Below, piece by piece: positions 24,763 through 33,580 of a stretch of DNA of 64,000 nt. A program made the translations under genes and the position numbers. Origin of the DNA: Vasconcelosia minhoensis LEGE 07310 (GTDB taxonomy: Bacteria; Cyanobacteriota; Cyanobacteriia; Phormidesmidales; Phormidesmidaceae); assembly GCF_015207255.1 (NCBI RefSeq), contig NZ_JADEXG010000011.1, positions 1-64,000 on the forward strand, in the 5' to 3' direction. Within the stretch, counting starts at the first letter, position 1. The number at the start of each line of letters is the position of its first letter. Under the pieces are notes generated by a model, which saw only the letters and a list, made by a program, of their open reading frames with translations, had not been told where the DNA came from and made no database searches.

Positions 24763-27306
24763 TTACAGGATGAGCTGCCAGAGAACAACCGTCATCCCCA
24801 AGGTTAATCCATGCTGGGGTAGCAGTTTGAGAAACGGCTGACGGGCGATTTTTTGGGTCAGAATTAGACTCAATAGGGCACCTGCTATCAGCGAGACGCC
24901 TTGCAAAAAAGCAATCACTGCTGGATCGGCAATCCAGATAGGGCCGGTTTCCGCTAGCCCGAAAGTTGCGAAAGATATTGGCACGATGCGGCCAGCCTCG
25001 GTCAGCCCGAGCAGTAGGTAGTGGGCGAGGTTACTCAGCAGCACCAGCGGCAGGTAGCCATAGGCCAGCTCTAAGAAAGGTCGCGGCTTGAGACTACCCC
25101 GGAGGATACGCATGAGGCCATAGACTCCTAACGCTACAGCAGTGGGAAACAGCAGGGCAAGGCCAGCCGCGATCGCATGTCCTCCCCAGCTTTCAAGCAG
25201 CGCGGTATCTCCTAGCACCGCCGTCGTCAGCGGCGGTAGCCGACGCAGGAACACCGCTCCCCACAGCAGCAACAGCAAGGCTACCTCATAGGCGGTTGGG
25301 TTGTGCCCGGCCCATAGCTCAATTCCCGGCGGTCTCAGGTTGAGCTCCACCGAGCGGTGGGGGCAGGCCTTGAGACAGGTCATGCAGAGCACGCAGTTGC
25401 GATTGTCAATCAGCTGGGCCGGGTGAGAGTAGATCGGACAGCCGCCCGTTTCCTGGCCTTCGCCTTCGGCGGGGCCGCCTTTGTAGCAGTGATAAGTCTT
25501 GCAGGTGGCCGAGCAGATGCCCTTCTGTGCCCGCAGCTCCACCATTGATAGCTTGGCAAACAGGCCATTCATGCCGCCGATCGGGCAGAGGTAGCGGCAC
25601 CAGAACCGACGCTCGAACAGCGCCGAGCAAACCATCGCCCCAGCGGTGATAATCAGCAGCAGCCAGGCCGAGAGATAGGCCGTATTTTCCAAGTTCCACA
25701 GCTCTTCCCACAGCAGGATTAGCAAAAAGCCGCCGTAGAGGATCCAGCCGCCCCAGCGCTCTGCCCACTGCCTGGGCCAGGTTCCGAGCTGCCGCGGCCA
25801 GAGCCAGAGCGAGAGTTTTTGGGTGACTTCGCCGTAGATCATAAACGGGCAGACCGCGCACCAGAGCCGACCGACAAAGGGAAAGCCCAGCAGCACCAGC
25901 GGCCACCACCAGGCCCAAAACATATTTAGCGCGAAGTTGGCATCGCGGGTCTGGGGGCCAATAAACAGAACGGCTACGACGATGGCATAGAACCATAGAG
26001 TAAAGCCGTAGTTGATTCGGTCCGGCCACCAGGGACTGAGCAGAAATCGCCGCAGCCTGGGATAGCGGTTGAGCAGATTAAGGCGTAAACGGCGACTCTT
26101 CTGACTGGCTCCAGCCGACCAGAAGACTTCTTCGGTTAAAACGGATTTTGACTCGGACTGGGTAATGGCTCGTTCAACCAGGCTTTCTAGCTCAGTAATG
26201 TTGCCGGGAAAGTCGTAGCTTTGCAGCCGCCGCAGGGCTTCTGGAGTCAAACGGGGGCGAGTGAGGTCGCGATCGCGGCACAGCAGCTGCAAAAAATAGT
26301 TCACATGGGCCTCAATATCGGCCTTGCGGACGCGCAGCGGCGGCGCCTTGATCTGCTGACCTGATTTTTTGGCAAATTTAGGCAGGCTCTTTTCAGAGGT
26401 CATCAAAATCCAGGCAGAACTCTGCTGCGGCGGCGGCGGGGCTTCGCCTTCGCGCGATACCGGTCGATAGGTACCGGTCTCTAGTAAGCTGAGAATCGGC
26501 GCTTCGAGCTCGGGGTCAAGGTCTTGCAAATTATTCAGCAGCAGCGTCCCATTGCCCAACCATTCCAGCAGTCCCGGACGGCTCTCTCCCCGGCCAAACA
26601 GGTCTACCGAACGCAGCGACTCACAGTTGATTTTAACTAAGGGAGCCTTTTTATTGCCGGAACCAAAGTGAATCAGCGCGGCCAGATTGTCTTTGCCCAG
26701 GCCAGGCTCACCAAAAATGAGAATCGGCGGTCGGCGTCCGGCGTCCTCTGGTTCAATGTGAGTTGCCTGACGCACGTCCTCCCGCAGCCGAATCGCATAG
26801 CGGCTGGAGCCAACAACACCTCGCACTACCTTAGGCACCAGGTAGGGCCGCAGCGCCTGCTGTCGCTCCTGCTCGTAGAGCAGCTGTTCCGAGACCTGGT
26901 CGAGCTGCTCGGCCAGCAGCCGCGAAAGCTCTTTACTCAGCTGGGGAGAGTCTTCTGCTAGCTGCTTGAACCATTGGCCATCGAGCCGCCATAGGACACA
27001 GTCGGTCAGGGAAACGACCGTCTGGCTGGCCCTGCGGTCGAGCAGCAGCTCCTGTAAATGCAGGACGGTACCCGGCAGCAGGGTGGCTGCGTTGGCCATG
27101 CGGGTGCGCTGAGTCCGGTAGCTTTCCAATCGCCCCTGAACCAGAATGCAGAGCGTCTCGGGTCGGGTATCTTCTAAGATCAGGCGGCGGTTTTCCGCAA
27201 AGGTTTCCTCCGTCAGGCAGGACGCAATTTTCTCAACCAGTTCGTCGGACAGATCGCCAAAAATTGTGTGTTTTCGTAACCAGCTTGCGCGCTCAGCAGT
27301 ATCCAT
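24763..27306 (-). CDS. Cyclic-nucleotide-like domain, degenerate AAA domain and NapH/NosR-like iron-sulfur membrane fusion
   Basis: An 847-residue protein with three parts. Residues 10-150 resemble a CRP-type cyclic-nucleotide domain. Residues 165-400 resemble a sigma-54-activator AAA domain, but Walker A is GEPGLGKDN, Walker B reads LLLNN (257-259) instead of LLDE, and the GAFTGA loop is replaced by FGRGESRPG. ATP hydrolysis and sigma-54 contact are therefore unlikely, and cyanobacteria lack sigma-54. Residues 430-847 are a polytopic membrane domain with CAVCP (483-487) and CRYLCP motifs, a CSATCKTYHC cluster, and a 4Fe-4S ferredoxin motif CVLCMTCLKACPH. This tail resembles NapH/NosR electron-transfer proteins. 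It may couple membrane redox state to a cytoplasmic sensor. Divergent from the helical protein at 27580. Confidence 0.85.
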   Translation of the reverse strand: MDTAERASWLRKHTIFGDLSDELVEKIASCLTEETFAENRRLILEDTRPETLCILVQGRLESYRTQRTRMANAATLLPGTVLHLQELLLDRRASQTVVSLTDCVLWRLDGQWFKQLAEDSPQLSKELSRLLAEQLDQVSEQLLYEQERQQALRPYLVPKVVRGVVGSSRYAIRLREDVRQATHIEPEDAGRRPPILIFGEPGLGKDNLAALIHFGSGNKKAPLVKINCESLRSVDLFGRGESRPGLLEWLGNGTLLLNNLQDLDPELEAPILSLLETGTYRPVSREGEAPPPPQQSSAWILMTSEKSLPKFAKKSGQQIKAPPLRVRKADIEAHVNYFLQLLCRDRDLTRPRLTPEALRRLQSYDFPGNITELESLVERAITQSESKSVLTEEVFWSAGASQKSRRLRLNLLNRYPRLRRFLLSPWWPDRINYGFTLWFYAIVVAVLFIGPQTRDANFALNMFWAWWWPLVLLGFPFVGRLWCAVCPFMIYGEVTQKLSLWLWPRQLGTWPRQWAERWGGWILYGGFLLILLWEELWNLENTAYLSAWLLLIITAGAMVCSALFERRFWCRYLCPIGGMNGLFAKLSMVELRAQKGICSATCKTYHCYKGGPAEGEGQETGGCPIYSHPAQLIDNRNCVLCMTCLKACPHRSVELNLRPPGIELWAGHNPTAYEVALLLLLWGAVFLRRLPPLTTAVLGDTALLESWGGHAIAAGLALLFPTAVALGVYGLMRILRGSLKPRPFLELAYGYLPLVLLSNLAHYLLLGLTEAGRIVPISFATFGLAETGPIWIADPAVIAFLQGVSLIAGALLSLILTQKIARQPFLKLLPQHGLTLGMTVVLWQLIL

Positions 27307-27579
27307 AGCCAGCCTTTTGCAATTGAAACTTTTCTCAGGCTAGCCTGTAAGCCTCATTCTGAGGCTAGAGGCTTTACAAGGCGCAAGAATCGCCCAGGCC
27401 GTTTTACGCCCTTCGCTTTGTCAGAGCGGAGTTTGCCAAACTAGTTTTTCCGCCTAACACGCTGCTGAACCTGTATCCGAGGGATATCGCTGTTTCTGCC
27501 ATTTGAAAGATGCTGGGCTGGGTCGTTTTCAAGACAGTAGTAAAAGTTACAAACTGCCATCGGAGGCATCGACATTATT

Positions 27580-28155
27580 ATGGCTTCAGCCACACAGGAA
27601 ACTCGAATAGACGCGATCGCAACTAAGCTTGCCGACATGCAGGCCCTGCAAGAGCTGCTCATTTCTAACGAGCAAACCCTGCTTCAGGCTTGCAGAAGCG
27701 ATCAGAAGATCGCCGACACCTTCCAGGAAATCATCGAGGACGACCGGCAGAACATGGGCACGATTCAGTCGGCCATTTCCGAACTGGGAACCACCAGCCA
27801 GCCCCAGGACAACGTGCAGCAGATGGTGAACAAAGTTCGGCAGATGATGTCGGGGAATGAGCTAGACCTGTATGAAAAAGTCATGCAGCACGAAGCCCTC
27901 ACCCATAGCCTGGTGATGACGGGCCTGCTGGTCCACAAAGCCGCTCAGACCTCTGGCGACATTTTAGAAAAGAAGATTGACGAAATCAACAAGGTCAATT
28001 TCAAGAACCGCAAGCACCAGGAGCAGCTCAAGAGCGTCATTTTAACGCTGGGCACCCGCGAGCTTACCGGCAGAGAGCCCGATGACGGCGTGTGGGGTCA
28101 GGCTGAAGACGCGGTTGCGGCCCTCAAAGGATTCTTCGGCGGCATTACCGACTAG
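27580..28155 (+). CDS. Hemerythrin/ferritin-like helical protein of cyanobacteria
   Basis: A 191-residue soluble, all-helical protein typical of a cyanobacterial family often labelled hemerythrin-like. Helices with acidic and His residues are visible: ALQELLISNEQTLLQAC, EIIEDDRQNMGTIQSAIS, KVMQHEALTHSLVMTGLLVHKAAQ and FKNRKHQEQLKSVILTLGTRELTG. Candidate metal ligands include the Glu-Asp-Asp, His-Glu and His of these helices, but the exact HHE pattern is not evident. The gene is divergent from the iron-sulfur fusion gene across 273 bp. A shared link to iron, oxygen or redox is possible. Confidence 0.65.
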   Translation: MASATQETRIDAIATKLADMQALQELLISNEQTLLQACRSDQKIADTFQEIIEDDRQNMGTIQSAISELGTTSQPQDNVQQMVNKVRQMMSGNELDLYEKVMQHEALTHSLVMTGLLVHKAAQTSGDILEKKIDEINKVNFKNRKHQEQLKSVILTLGTRELTGREPDDGVWGQAEDAVAALKGFFGGITD

Positions 28156-28230
28156 CTGCGGTATGCGCTTTTAGCTTAGGAAAACTCAGGCGTTGGGTCG
28201 AGGGGAAAATGGCCCTGCTCTGACGATTTT

Positions 28231-29073
28231 TTATTCGCTAACGCTATTCGCTAACCAGTAGAGTAAATCCTGCTGTGACGAAAAGTCTAACAGTGCTTTC
28301 CCTAAAGCTTCGAGCTGAGTAAGGGATAACTGCTCCACCTGCGACCGCGCTGTATGTGATATATTTCCTAGCTTGTGATTGAGCAACCGGAGAATAAGCG
28401 ATCGCCCTTCTTCCTGTCGGCCTTCCTGTCGGCCTTCCTGTCGGCCTTCCTGCAAAATATCCTGATAAATTACCGACTCCTGCATGAGTTCCCTCCGCAA
28501 AATTTGCTGAATCATCCCTCTTTCCAATAATAGCCCGGCTAGGATCGCTGCTGCTGCCGCAACGTTACCTTGTATGCCTTGCTCTGAAATGTTGTCAATC
28601 TCAGCCGCTACCTGCTGTAGTACTTCCGCTGGGTTTCTCACCTGACTCAATACGGCAAACGGTAGCAGTCCGGGAGCCGCTAGAAATATCTCTGGCGGCT
28701 GCTCCCACAGGCGAATGACCTCAAACTCATGATAGGTACTTGGCAGTGTAAACGATGTTTGCTGAACCAGCTCCGAGCGTGTCTGCTTCAAATAGATGAC
28801 TATCTGCCGCATTGACTTGTGTGGAAAGCGACGATAGGTTCGCAATCGATAGTCGATCATTCTGAAGGGAATATTCGGGTCAGGCTGAGTCTGGAACTCT
28901 ACCTGTAATACTAATTCATCGGATTGCAGTAGCATCAGCGCATCGGCTCGAATGGGCTTTAGCGACAGCTCAGAGGGACTCAGCTGAGTCAGGGCAATAG
29001 GTTCTCCAATTAGCCAGCTAGCAAAGTCGGTAGAGAAGGTTTCAATTAAGAATTTGCAAACTGTGTCGAACAT
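28231..29073 (-). CDS. Rpn-family PD-(D/E)XK nuclease with DUF4351 tail
   Basis: A 280-residue protein of the recombination-promoting nuclease / putative transposase family that is abundant in cyanobacteria. The nuclease core has ADALMLL with its Asp and LVLQVEFQTQPD with the Glu-x-Gln variant of the E-x-K motif, followed by RMIDYRLRTYRRFP. The C-terminal 60 residues match DUF4351 (EGRSLILRLLNHKLG, SLTQLEALGKALLDF). Between them lies a QEGR tandem repeat encoded by 12-bp units at 28411-28452. The gene is self-standing, with no inverted repeats typical of an insertion sequence. The in-frame unit means copy changes would not shift the frame. Confidence 0.85.
   Translation of the reverse strand: MFDTVCKFLIETFSTDFASWLIGEPIALTQLSPSELSLKPIRADALMLLQSDELVLQVEFQTQPDPNIPFRMIDYRLRTYRRFPHKSMRQIVIYLKQTRSELVQQTSFTLPSTYHEFEVIRLWEQPPEIFLAAPGLLPFAVLSQVRNPAEVLQQVAAEIDNISEQGIQGNVAAAAAILAGLLLERGMIQQILRRELMQESVIYQDILQEGRQEGRQEGRQEEGRSLILRLLNHKLGNISHTARSQVEQLSLTQLEALGKALLDFSSQQDLLYWLANSVSE
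28411..28452 (-). repeat. 12-bp coding tandem repeat
   Basis: TTCCTGTCGGCC is repeated three and a half times in perfect tandem inside the Rpn gene. On the coding strand it specifies repeating QEGR. Such tracts can change copy number by slippage. Confidence 0.9.
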
Positions 29074-29186
29074 GGTGTCTGTTTTGTTCTGCTCGACAAC
29101 CTGATTTTCGCATAGACGTTTGTATGTAAACCGCTCAGCAGCTGAACTACTGACAATCTTCGCTATCCTCTTGTCAGTTTTGAGCC

Positions 29187-30524
29187 TTATAAACCGATAC
29201 CGTCATAGCGAGCAACATTTTCCTTGTCTAGCATTCGCCGACCGTCGATGACCAGAGGCTGAGCTGGAAGCTTGGCCAGCAGGTCTGGCAGCGCAGAGAA
29301 TTCTGGCCAGCGCGTGACCAGCACGATCGCTTGAGCATCGTCAATTGCCTGCTCTAAGCGATCGCAGAATACGACGGCGCTATCCTTGAACAAATCCTTG
29401 GTCGGCTCTAGGGCAATTGGGTCATAGGCTTTAATCTGGGCTCCCAGCTCTAGCAGCGACTGCATCACGGGTAGGGCTGGCGATTCTCTAATGTCGTCCG
29501 TGCCCGGTTTAAAAGCAAGACCCAGAATCGCGACGCGCAAATTATTGACATCTGGGCTGTGTTTTTTCAGCAGCCGAATCAGCTGATTTGGCTGCTCCAG
29601 GTTGACTCGAATCACAGATTCTAAAAGCTGCATCGGTTCGCCAGCCCGCTTGCCGTGGGCAATCAGCGCCTTGACATCTTTTGGGAAACAGCTACCGCCA
29701 AAGCCGCAGCCGGCTTCGATATAGCTCGTAAAGCTGGGCCGAATGCGGGTACCGTCCGACAGAATGGGGCTGAGTCGCTTATCGAGATGCACGCCCTCCA
29801 TCACATCAACCACGTCAATGCCGCCCAGGGCAGTGCAGAGATTGCCAATCTCATTGGCAAAAGAGATCATCGTCGCCAGCAGAGAGTTGGCCGTATATTT
29901 GATCATCTCTGCAGTTTTGCAGCTGGTTTCGAGCTTATCGACGTCTTCAAAGACGCTGTACAGCTCGCCCAGGAGCTGAATGCTCCTGGCGTCAATGCCG
30001 CCGAGCACGATTCGGTCAGGGGCCATAAAGTCCTTAATCGCTTCGCCTTCCTTTAGGAACTCGGGGTTCATCCCTACGCCAAAGTCTGGCCCGGCCTGCT
30101 TACCCGAGGCCGACTCTAGAATAGGCCGGACGATATCGTCGGTCGTTCCTGGCACGACGGTACTCTTAACCACAACCAAATGGTATGAAGGCTTGTCTTT
30201 CAACACGGTGCCAATCTGCTCAGCCACCTCTTTGATGTAGCGCAGGTCAATTACGCTGCCGTCAAAGGGGGTGCCCACCGCAATAATTGAGAGGTCCGTA
30301 GACAGGACCGCCTGCCGCAAATCGGTAGTCGCTTTCAGCTGCTGGCCTACCGTCTGCTGGAGCAGCTCGTCTAAGCCCTCCTCATAGATTGGCGACATTC
30401 CCTGGTTGATCTTGCTGACCTTGTCCGCGTCGATATCGACACAGGTGACCTGATGCCCTTTGGCCGCCAGACACACGCCAGACACCAGCCCAACGTACCC
30501 TGTCCCAACTACAGAAACTTTCAT
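29187..30524 (-). CDS. ugd: UDP-glucose 6-dehydrogenase
   Basis: This enzyme oxidises UDP-glucose to UDP-glucuronate with two NAD, supplying acidic sugars for exopolysaccharide and precursor for UDP-xylose. The 445-residue protein has the NAD site VVGTGYVGLVSG at the N-terminus, the family block GMNPEFLKEGEAI, and the catalytic Cys in GCGFGGSCFPKDVKAL. The C-terminal UDP-binding domain contains GLAFKPGTDDIRESPAL. It lies directly after the SDR gene with no gap, which fits a UDP-glucose to UDP-glucuronate to UDP-xylose path. It is the last gene of the leftward polysaccharide cluster. Confidence 0.95.
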   Translation of the reverse strand: MKVSVVGTGYVGLVSGVCLAAKGHQVTCVDIDADKVSKINQGMSPIYEEGLDELLQQTVGQQLKATTDLRQAVLSTDLSIIAVGTPFDGSVIDLRYIKEVAEQIGTVLKDKPSYHLVVVKSTVVPGTTDDIVRPILESASGKQAGPDFGVGMNPEFLKEGEAIKDFMAPDRIVLGGIDARSIQLLGELYSVFEDVDKLETSCKTAEMIKYTANSLLATMISFANEIGNLCTALGGIDVVDVMEGVHLDKRLSPILSDGTRIRPSFTSYIEAGCGFGGSCFPKDVKALIAHGKRAGEPMQLLESVIRVNLEQPNQLIRLLKKHSPDVNNLRVAILGLAFKPGTDDIRESPALPVMQSLLELGAQIKAYDPIALEPTKDLFKDSAVVFCDRLEQAIDDAQAIVLVTRWPEFSALPDLLAKLPAQPLVIDGRRMLDKENVARYDGIGL

Positions 30525-31631
30525 CTATTTATCCTCTGCCTGCTGATTGTCTTGATACCAGAGCAGGGTGCGCTTCAGCCCCGACTCTAGGGAAATACTC
30601 GGCTGGTAGTCCAGCTCTGACCGCGCCTTTTCAATCACCGGACAGCGGCGATTGGGATTATCGACCAGATAGTCTCGGTCTGAGCTAGCCTGGCGGACAA
30701 CCTGGCCGGTGTAGTCGAACAGCGATCGCGACATCTCCACCACCTGCTGCGCCAGCTCTAGCACCGAAATTTCCGGCTGCTCAACGCCGATGTTATAGGC
30801 TTCGCCGGGGCGCCCTCGGACCAGCACCTTGTAGTAGCCGACGATGGCATCGGCAATGTAGCAGAAGGTCCGGGTGGGAGCCCCGTCCGAAAGCATGACA
30901 ATATCTTTTCCGGCTAACACATCACGGGCAAAATCCGGCAGCACGCGGCGGTCAGTAATTTTCAGGCCGGGACCGTAGTTATTAAACGGACGCGCCGTTT
31001 TAATCGGCAGGTCGTACTGCTGGGCAAAGTTAACACAGAGGGTTTCGCCGTATCGCTTAGATTCGTCATAGCAGGCCCTCGGCCCGGTGCAGGACACGTT
31101 ACCACGATAGGTTTCCGGGGTCGGAATATTTTCAGGAGTCGGGTCGCCGTAGATTTCACTGGTGGAGTAAAAGAGGAAGCCCTCTACCGGCGCGGGGCTG
31201 CTCTGCTGCTGGCGGCAGTATTCCAGCAGGTAGCGCAGCCCGCTGACGTTGGCATCCATGGTCTCGATTGGGTACTTGCGATAGTAGATCGGCGAGGCGA
31301 TAGAAGCGGCATGGATAATGTACTGAAAGTCGCCGATCGAATCGGGCAGGGGATGCGTGACATCGTGCTTCACCAGGGTCAGATTGGGGTTTTCCTTGAG
31401 CTGGGTCAGCCAGTCGGGGATGCCCCGAATATAGTTGTCGTAAACGGTGAGGCGAATCGGCTGGCCCGCAGATTGATTCCAATGCAGGATGGACTGCACC
31501 AGGTAGTAGCCTAAAAAGCCAGCGCCGCCGGTAATCAATAGGTTTTTGCCGGCGAGCTGAGCAAATTCTGACTGAAGATGCTGACAGATGTAGCTGAGGT
31601 CTGCATCGATGACGTCTTTAGCGGTTTTCAT
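30525..31631 (-). CDS. NAD-dependent epimerase/decarboxylase (UDP-xylose-synthase-like SDR)
   Basis: A 368-residue extended short-chain dehydrogenase. N-terminal ITGGAGFLGYYLVQ binds NAD; the Tyr-x3-Lys pair lies in CYDESKRYGE, and the substrate-side blocks NNYGPG and FCYIADAI are typical of UDP-glucuronate decarboxylases and related sugar-nucleotide enzymes. The frame is open to 31760, but the ATG at 31631 matches the family, and the longer version would overlap the upstream gene. Next to ugd, its likely reaction is UDP-glucuronate to UDP-xylose. An alternative, given rfbF upstream, is action on a CDP-sugar; sequence alone does not settle this. Confidence 0.85.
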   Translation of the reverse strand: MKTAKDVIDADLSYICQHLQSEFAQLAGKNLLITGGAGFLGYYLVQSILHWNQSAGQPIRLTVYDNYIRGIPDWLTQLKENPNLTLVKHDVTHPLPDSIGDFQYIIHAASIASPIYYRKYPIETMDANVSGLRYLLEYCRQQQSSPAPVEGFLFYSTSEIYGDPTPENIPTPETYRGNVSCTGPRACYDESKRYGETLCVNFAQQYDLPIKTARPFNNYGPGLKITDRRVLPDFARDVLAGKDIVMLSDGAPTRTFCYIADAIVGYYKVLVRGRPGEAYNIGVEQPEISVLELAQQVVEMSRSLFDYTGQVVRQASSDRDYLVDNPNRRCPVIEKARSELDYQPSISLESGLKRTLLWYQDNQQAEDK

Positions 31632-31683
31632 AGGAGTGGGTAAGAGAGGCGTACATTTTTTGAGCCGCGATCGCGCTGCCGGA

Positions 31684-32979
31684 TCAGTTTTTAGATCCAA
31701 AGTGCCGATCCTGCTCGGCTCGGAGCTGATGCGCGAGTCGGCCCTGGGGCAGTTCGACATCGTCGTAGGTCAGGACCTGATCTTGCACCACATCGCGCTT
31801 CAGGCGGCAGCCCTCCGCCAGTCCCATCGGCAACAGTTTTTGGGCCATGACAACATCGGCATTGTCACACTGGCCGTAGGTCTTGTAGCCGCCTAGCCCA
31901 TCTAGGGTTTCACCGGCTTTGAGGTCTGTCTTTGCCGTAGTAATCACATCGACGACCTGGCCGCCCAGCGGCGCAATCACCACATCCTGGAGCAGGGCCA
32001 CCCGAGCTGCCGAAAGCGGCACTTCAAACACGGTCAGGTGATAGGGCACATAGAAGCTGTAGAGCGGCCCTTCGCCTAGCTTGCCGTAGTTCAGGTAGTG
32101 AGCCTGGATTGGGTCATCGTGGGTGGCAAACACAAACACCCCGGGACTGGGCTTGGGGCCGACAACGTAATCGACAATCCCACCCCAGGCCCTGAGCTGA
32201 TCGACGTCGTAGTGGGTGACCATGTCGTCGATGTGGCCCCGATACTCGTAGCCCAGCATGCCGCGCTGGGCCACCTTCATGCCGGTGGCGTTGGCGACGA
32301 TCGCCTGCTCAAAGGAAATCTTCGTGCCGTCGGCAAAGCTGGTGACCATATGGGCGGTTTGGCCCCACTGCTTGGCAAAGCTCTCCTGGGTTGTGGGGTT
32401 GCGGTATCGGTCCTGGAGTCCCTTGATGTTGCCACACAGCACCGGGGTCAGCCCGATACTCTCGACAAACCGATAAAGGTTGAGCTGCACGCCGGGCTGG
32501 TCGCCATCGCAGCCGGTCAGAATGACCCCGGCCCGGTCGGCGTAGACCTTCAAGATTGGCCCGACGGTGCCGTCTAGCTCGGCGTTCATGGTGACGATAG
32601 GCTTGCCGCATTCAATCGCCTTGAGAATCACCTGGGCACCAAATTCTACATGGCCGGTGGTTTCGATCAGGACTTCGATTTCTCCAGACTGGCAGAGCAG
32701 CTCGGCGTCATCGGTGACGGCATATTTGCCCTGGGCGATCGCGCTATCTAGCTCAGCGGTCGTCGTTACTTCTTTGATATCGCCAATGCCGACCTTACTG
32801 TAAGCTTCGTGAGCTGCAGACAGGGTGCGGTTTGAAATCGCCACCAGCCGCATTCCCGGCATGTAGTTGGCAATCTGATTGGCAATGCCTCGGCCCATAA
32901 ACCCGGCCCCAATCATGCCAACACGCAGCGGATTGTGGTCGGCCTGACGGGCTTTGAGCGCAGTATCAACGATCATCAT
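31684..32979 (-). CDS. Homoserine-dehydrogenase-like NAD(P) oxidoreductase with SAF-like C-terminus
   Basis: A 431-residue protein. The N-terminal Rossmann fold has VGMIGAGFMGRGIANQI. The centre has homoserine-dehydrogenase-like segments (ETTGHVEFGAQVI, MNAELDGTVGPIL, GCDGDQPGV). The C-terminal part (about 330-431) resembles a SAF domain. Members of this family lie in polysaccharide clusters, but their reaction is poorly defined. It overlaps the rfbC gene by 4 bp, so the two are translated together. A role in making or branching a sugar unit is a context-based inference, not shown by any catalytic motif I can read. Confidence 0.75.
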   Translation of the reverse strand: MMIVDTALKARQADHNPLRVGMIGAGFMGRGIANQIANYMPGMRLVAISNRTLSAAHEAYSKVGIGDIKEVTTTAELDSAIAQGKYAVTDDAELLCQSGEIEVLIETTGHVEFGAQVILKAIECGKPIVTMNAELDGTVGPILKVYADRAGVILTGCDGDQPGVQLNLYRFVESIGLTPVLCGNIKGLQDRYRNPTTQESFAKQWGQTAHMVTSFADGTKISFEQAIVANATGMKVAQRGMLGYEYRGHIDDMVTHYDVDQLRAWGGIVDYVVGPKPSPGVFVFATHDDPIQAHYLNYGKLGEGPLYSFYVPYHLTVFEVPLSAARVALLQDVVIAPLGGQVVDVITTAKTDLKAGETLDGLGGYKTYGQCDNADVVMAQKLLPMGLAEGCRLKRDVVQDQVLTYDDVELPQGRLAHQLRAEQDRHFGSKN

Positions 32980-33530
32980 GGGGAAACCTCAGCGGTTGCG
33001 GTTGGACTAAACAGCGGCCAGGCAGCGTCTTTTGCAGAGAGCTGACTGACCGGCAGGGGCCAGTCTATTTTAAAGGTTGGGTCGTCATAGCGAATGCCCT
33101 GCTCGCAGCCCGGCGTATAGAATTCACTCACCGAGTAGAGCGCTTCTGACCCGTCCGTCAGGGCCTGGTAGCCATGGCCAAACAGCTCTGGCACATAGAG
33201 GCCGCGTCGATTTTGGGCCGACAGCTCTACCCCGACATGCTGTAAATAGGTGACTGATTCTGGCCGCAGATCGACGATGACGTGATAGTTTGCCCCCTGG
33301 ATGCAGCGCAGAAATTTGGCTTCGGCTGCCGGTGGGGTCTGATAGTGCAGCCCTCGTAGGGTGCCCTGCTGATGGCTGAGCGACAGGTTGCACTGCGCGA
33401 TCGCGGACTTTAGACCCTGGGCCTCGAACGCTTTTGCACAAAAGGCCCGCGCAAAGAAGCCGCGGTCGTCCGCAATCGGCTCCAGCTCGATGATAAAAGC
33501 CCCTGCTAGGCCAGTGGGAATAAATTGCAT
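32976..33530 (-). CDS. rfbC: dTDP-4-dehydrorhamnose 3,5-epimerase-like protein
   Basis: A cupin-fold epimerase of 184 residues acting on 4-keto-6-deoxy sugar nucleotides. Family marks are LEPIADDRGFFARAF, SHQQGTLRGLHYQ (catalytic His region), RCIQGANYHVIVDLRPES and VPELFGHGYQALTDGSEALY. No rfbA, rfbB or rfbD lies beside it, so the substrate may be a CDP- rather than a dTDP-sugar, in keeping with the upstream rfbF-type gene. Overlap with the next gene by 4 bp implies coupled translation. Confidence 0.88.
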   Translation of the reverse strand: MQFIPTGLAGAFIIELEPIADDRGFFARAFCAKAFEAQGLKSAIAQCNLSLSHQQGTLRGLHYQTPPAAEAKFLRCIQGANYHVIVDLRPESVTYLQHVGVELSAQNRRGLYVPELFGHGYQALTDGSEALYSVSEFYTPGCEQGIRYDDPTFKIDWPLPVSQLSAKDAAWPLFSPTATAEVSP

Positions 33531-33580
33531 ATCGCTAAACTCCTTAATTCACCTGTGGACTCCGGACCAGCCAAGGAAAA

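Noticed and set aside
24763-27306. Annotation as a sigma-54-dependent transcription activator
   Set aside because: No GAFTGA loop, no Walker B acidic pair, no DNA-binding domain, and cyanobacteria lack sigma-54.
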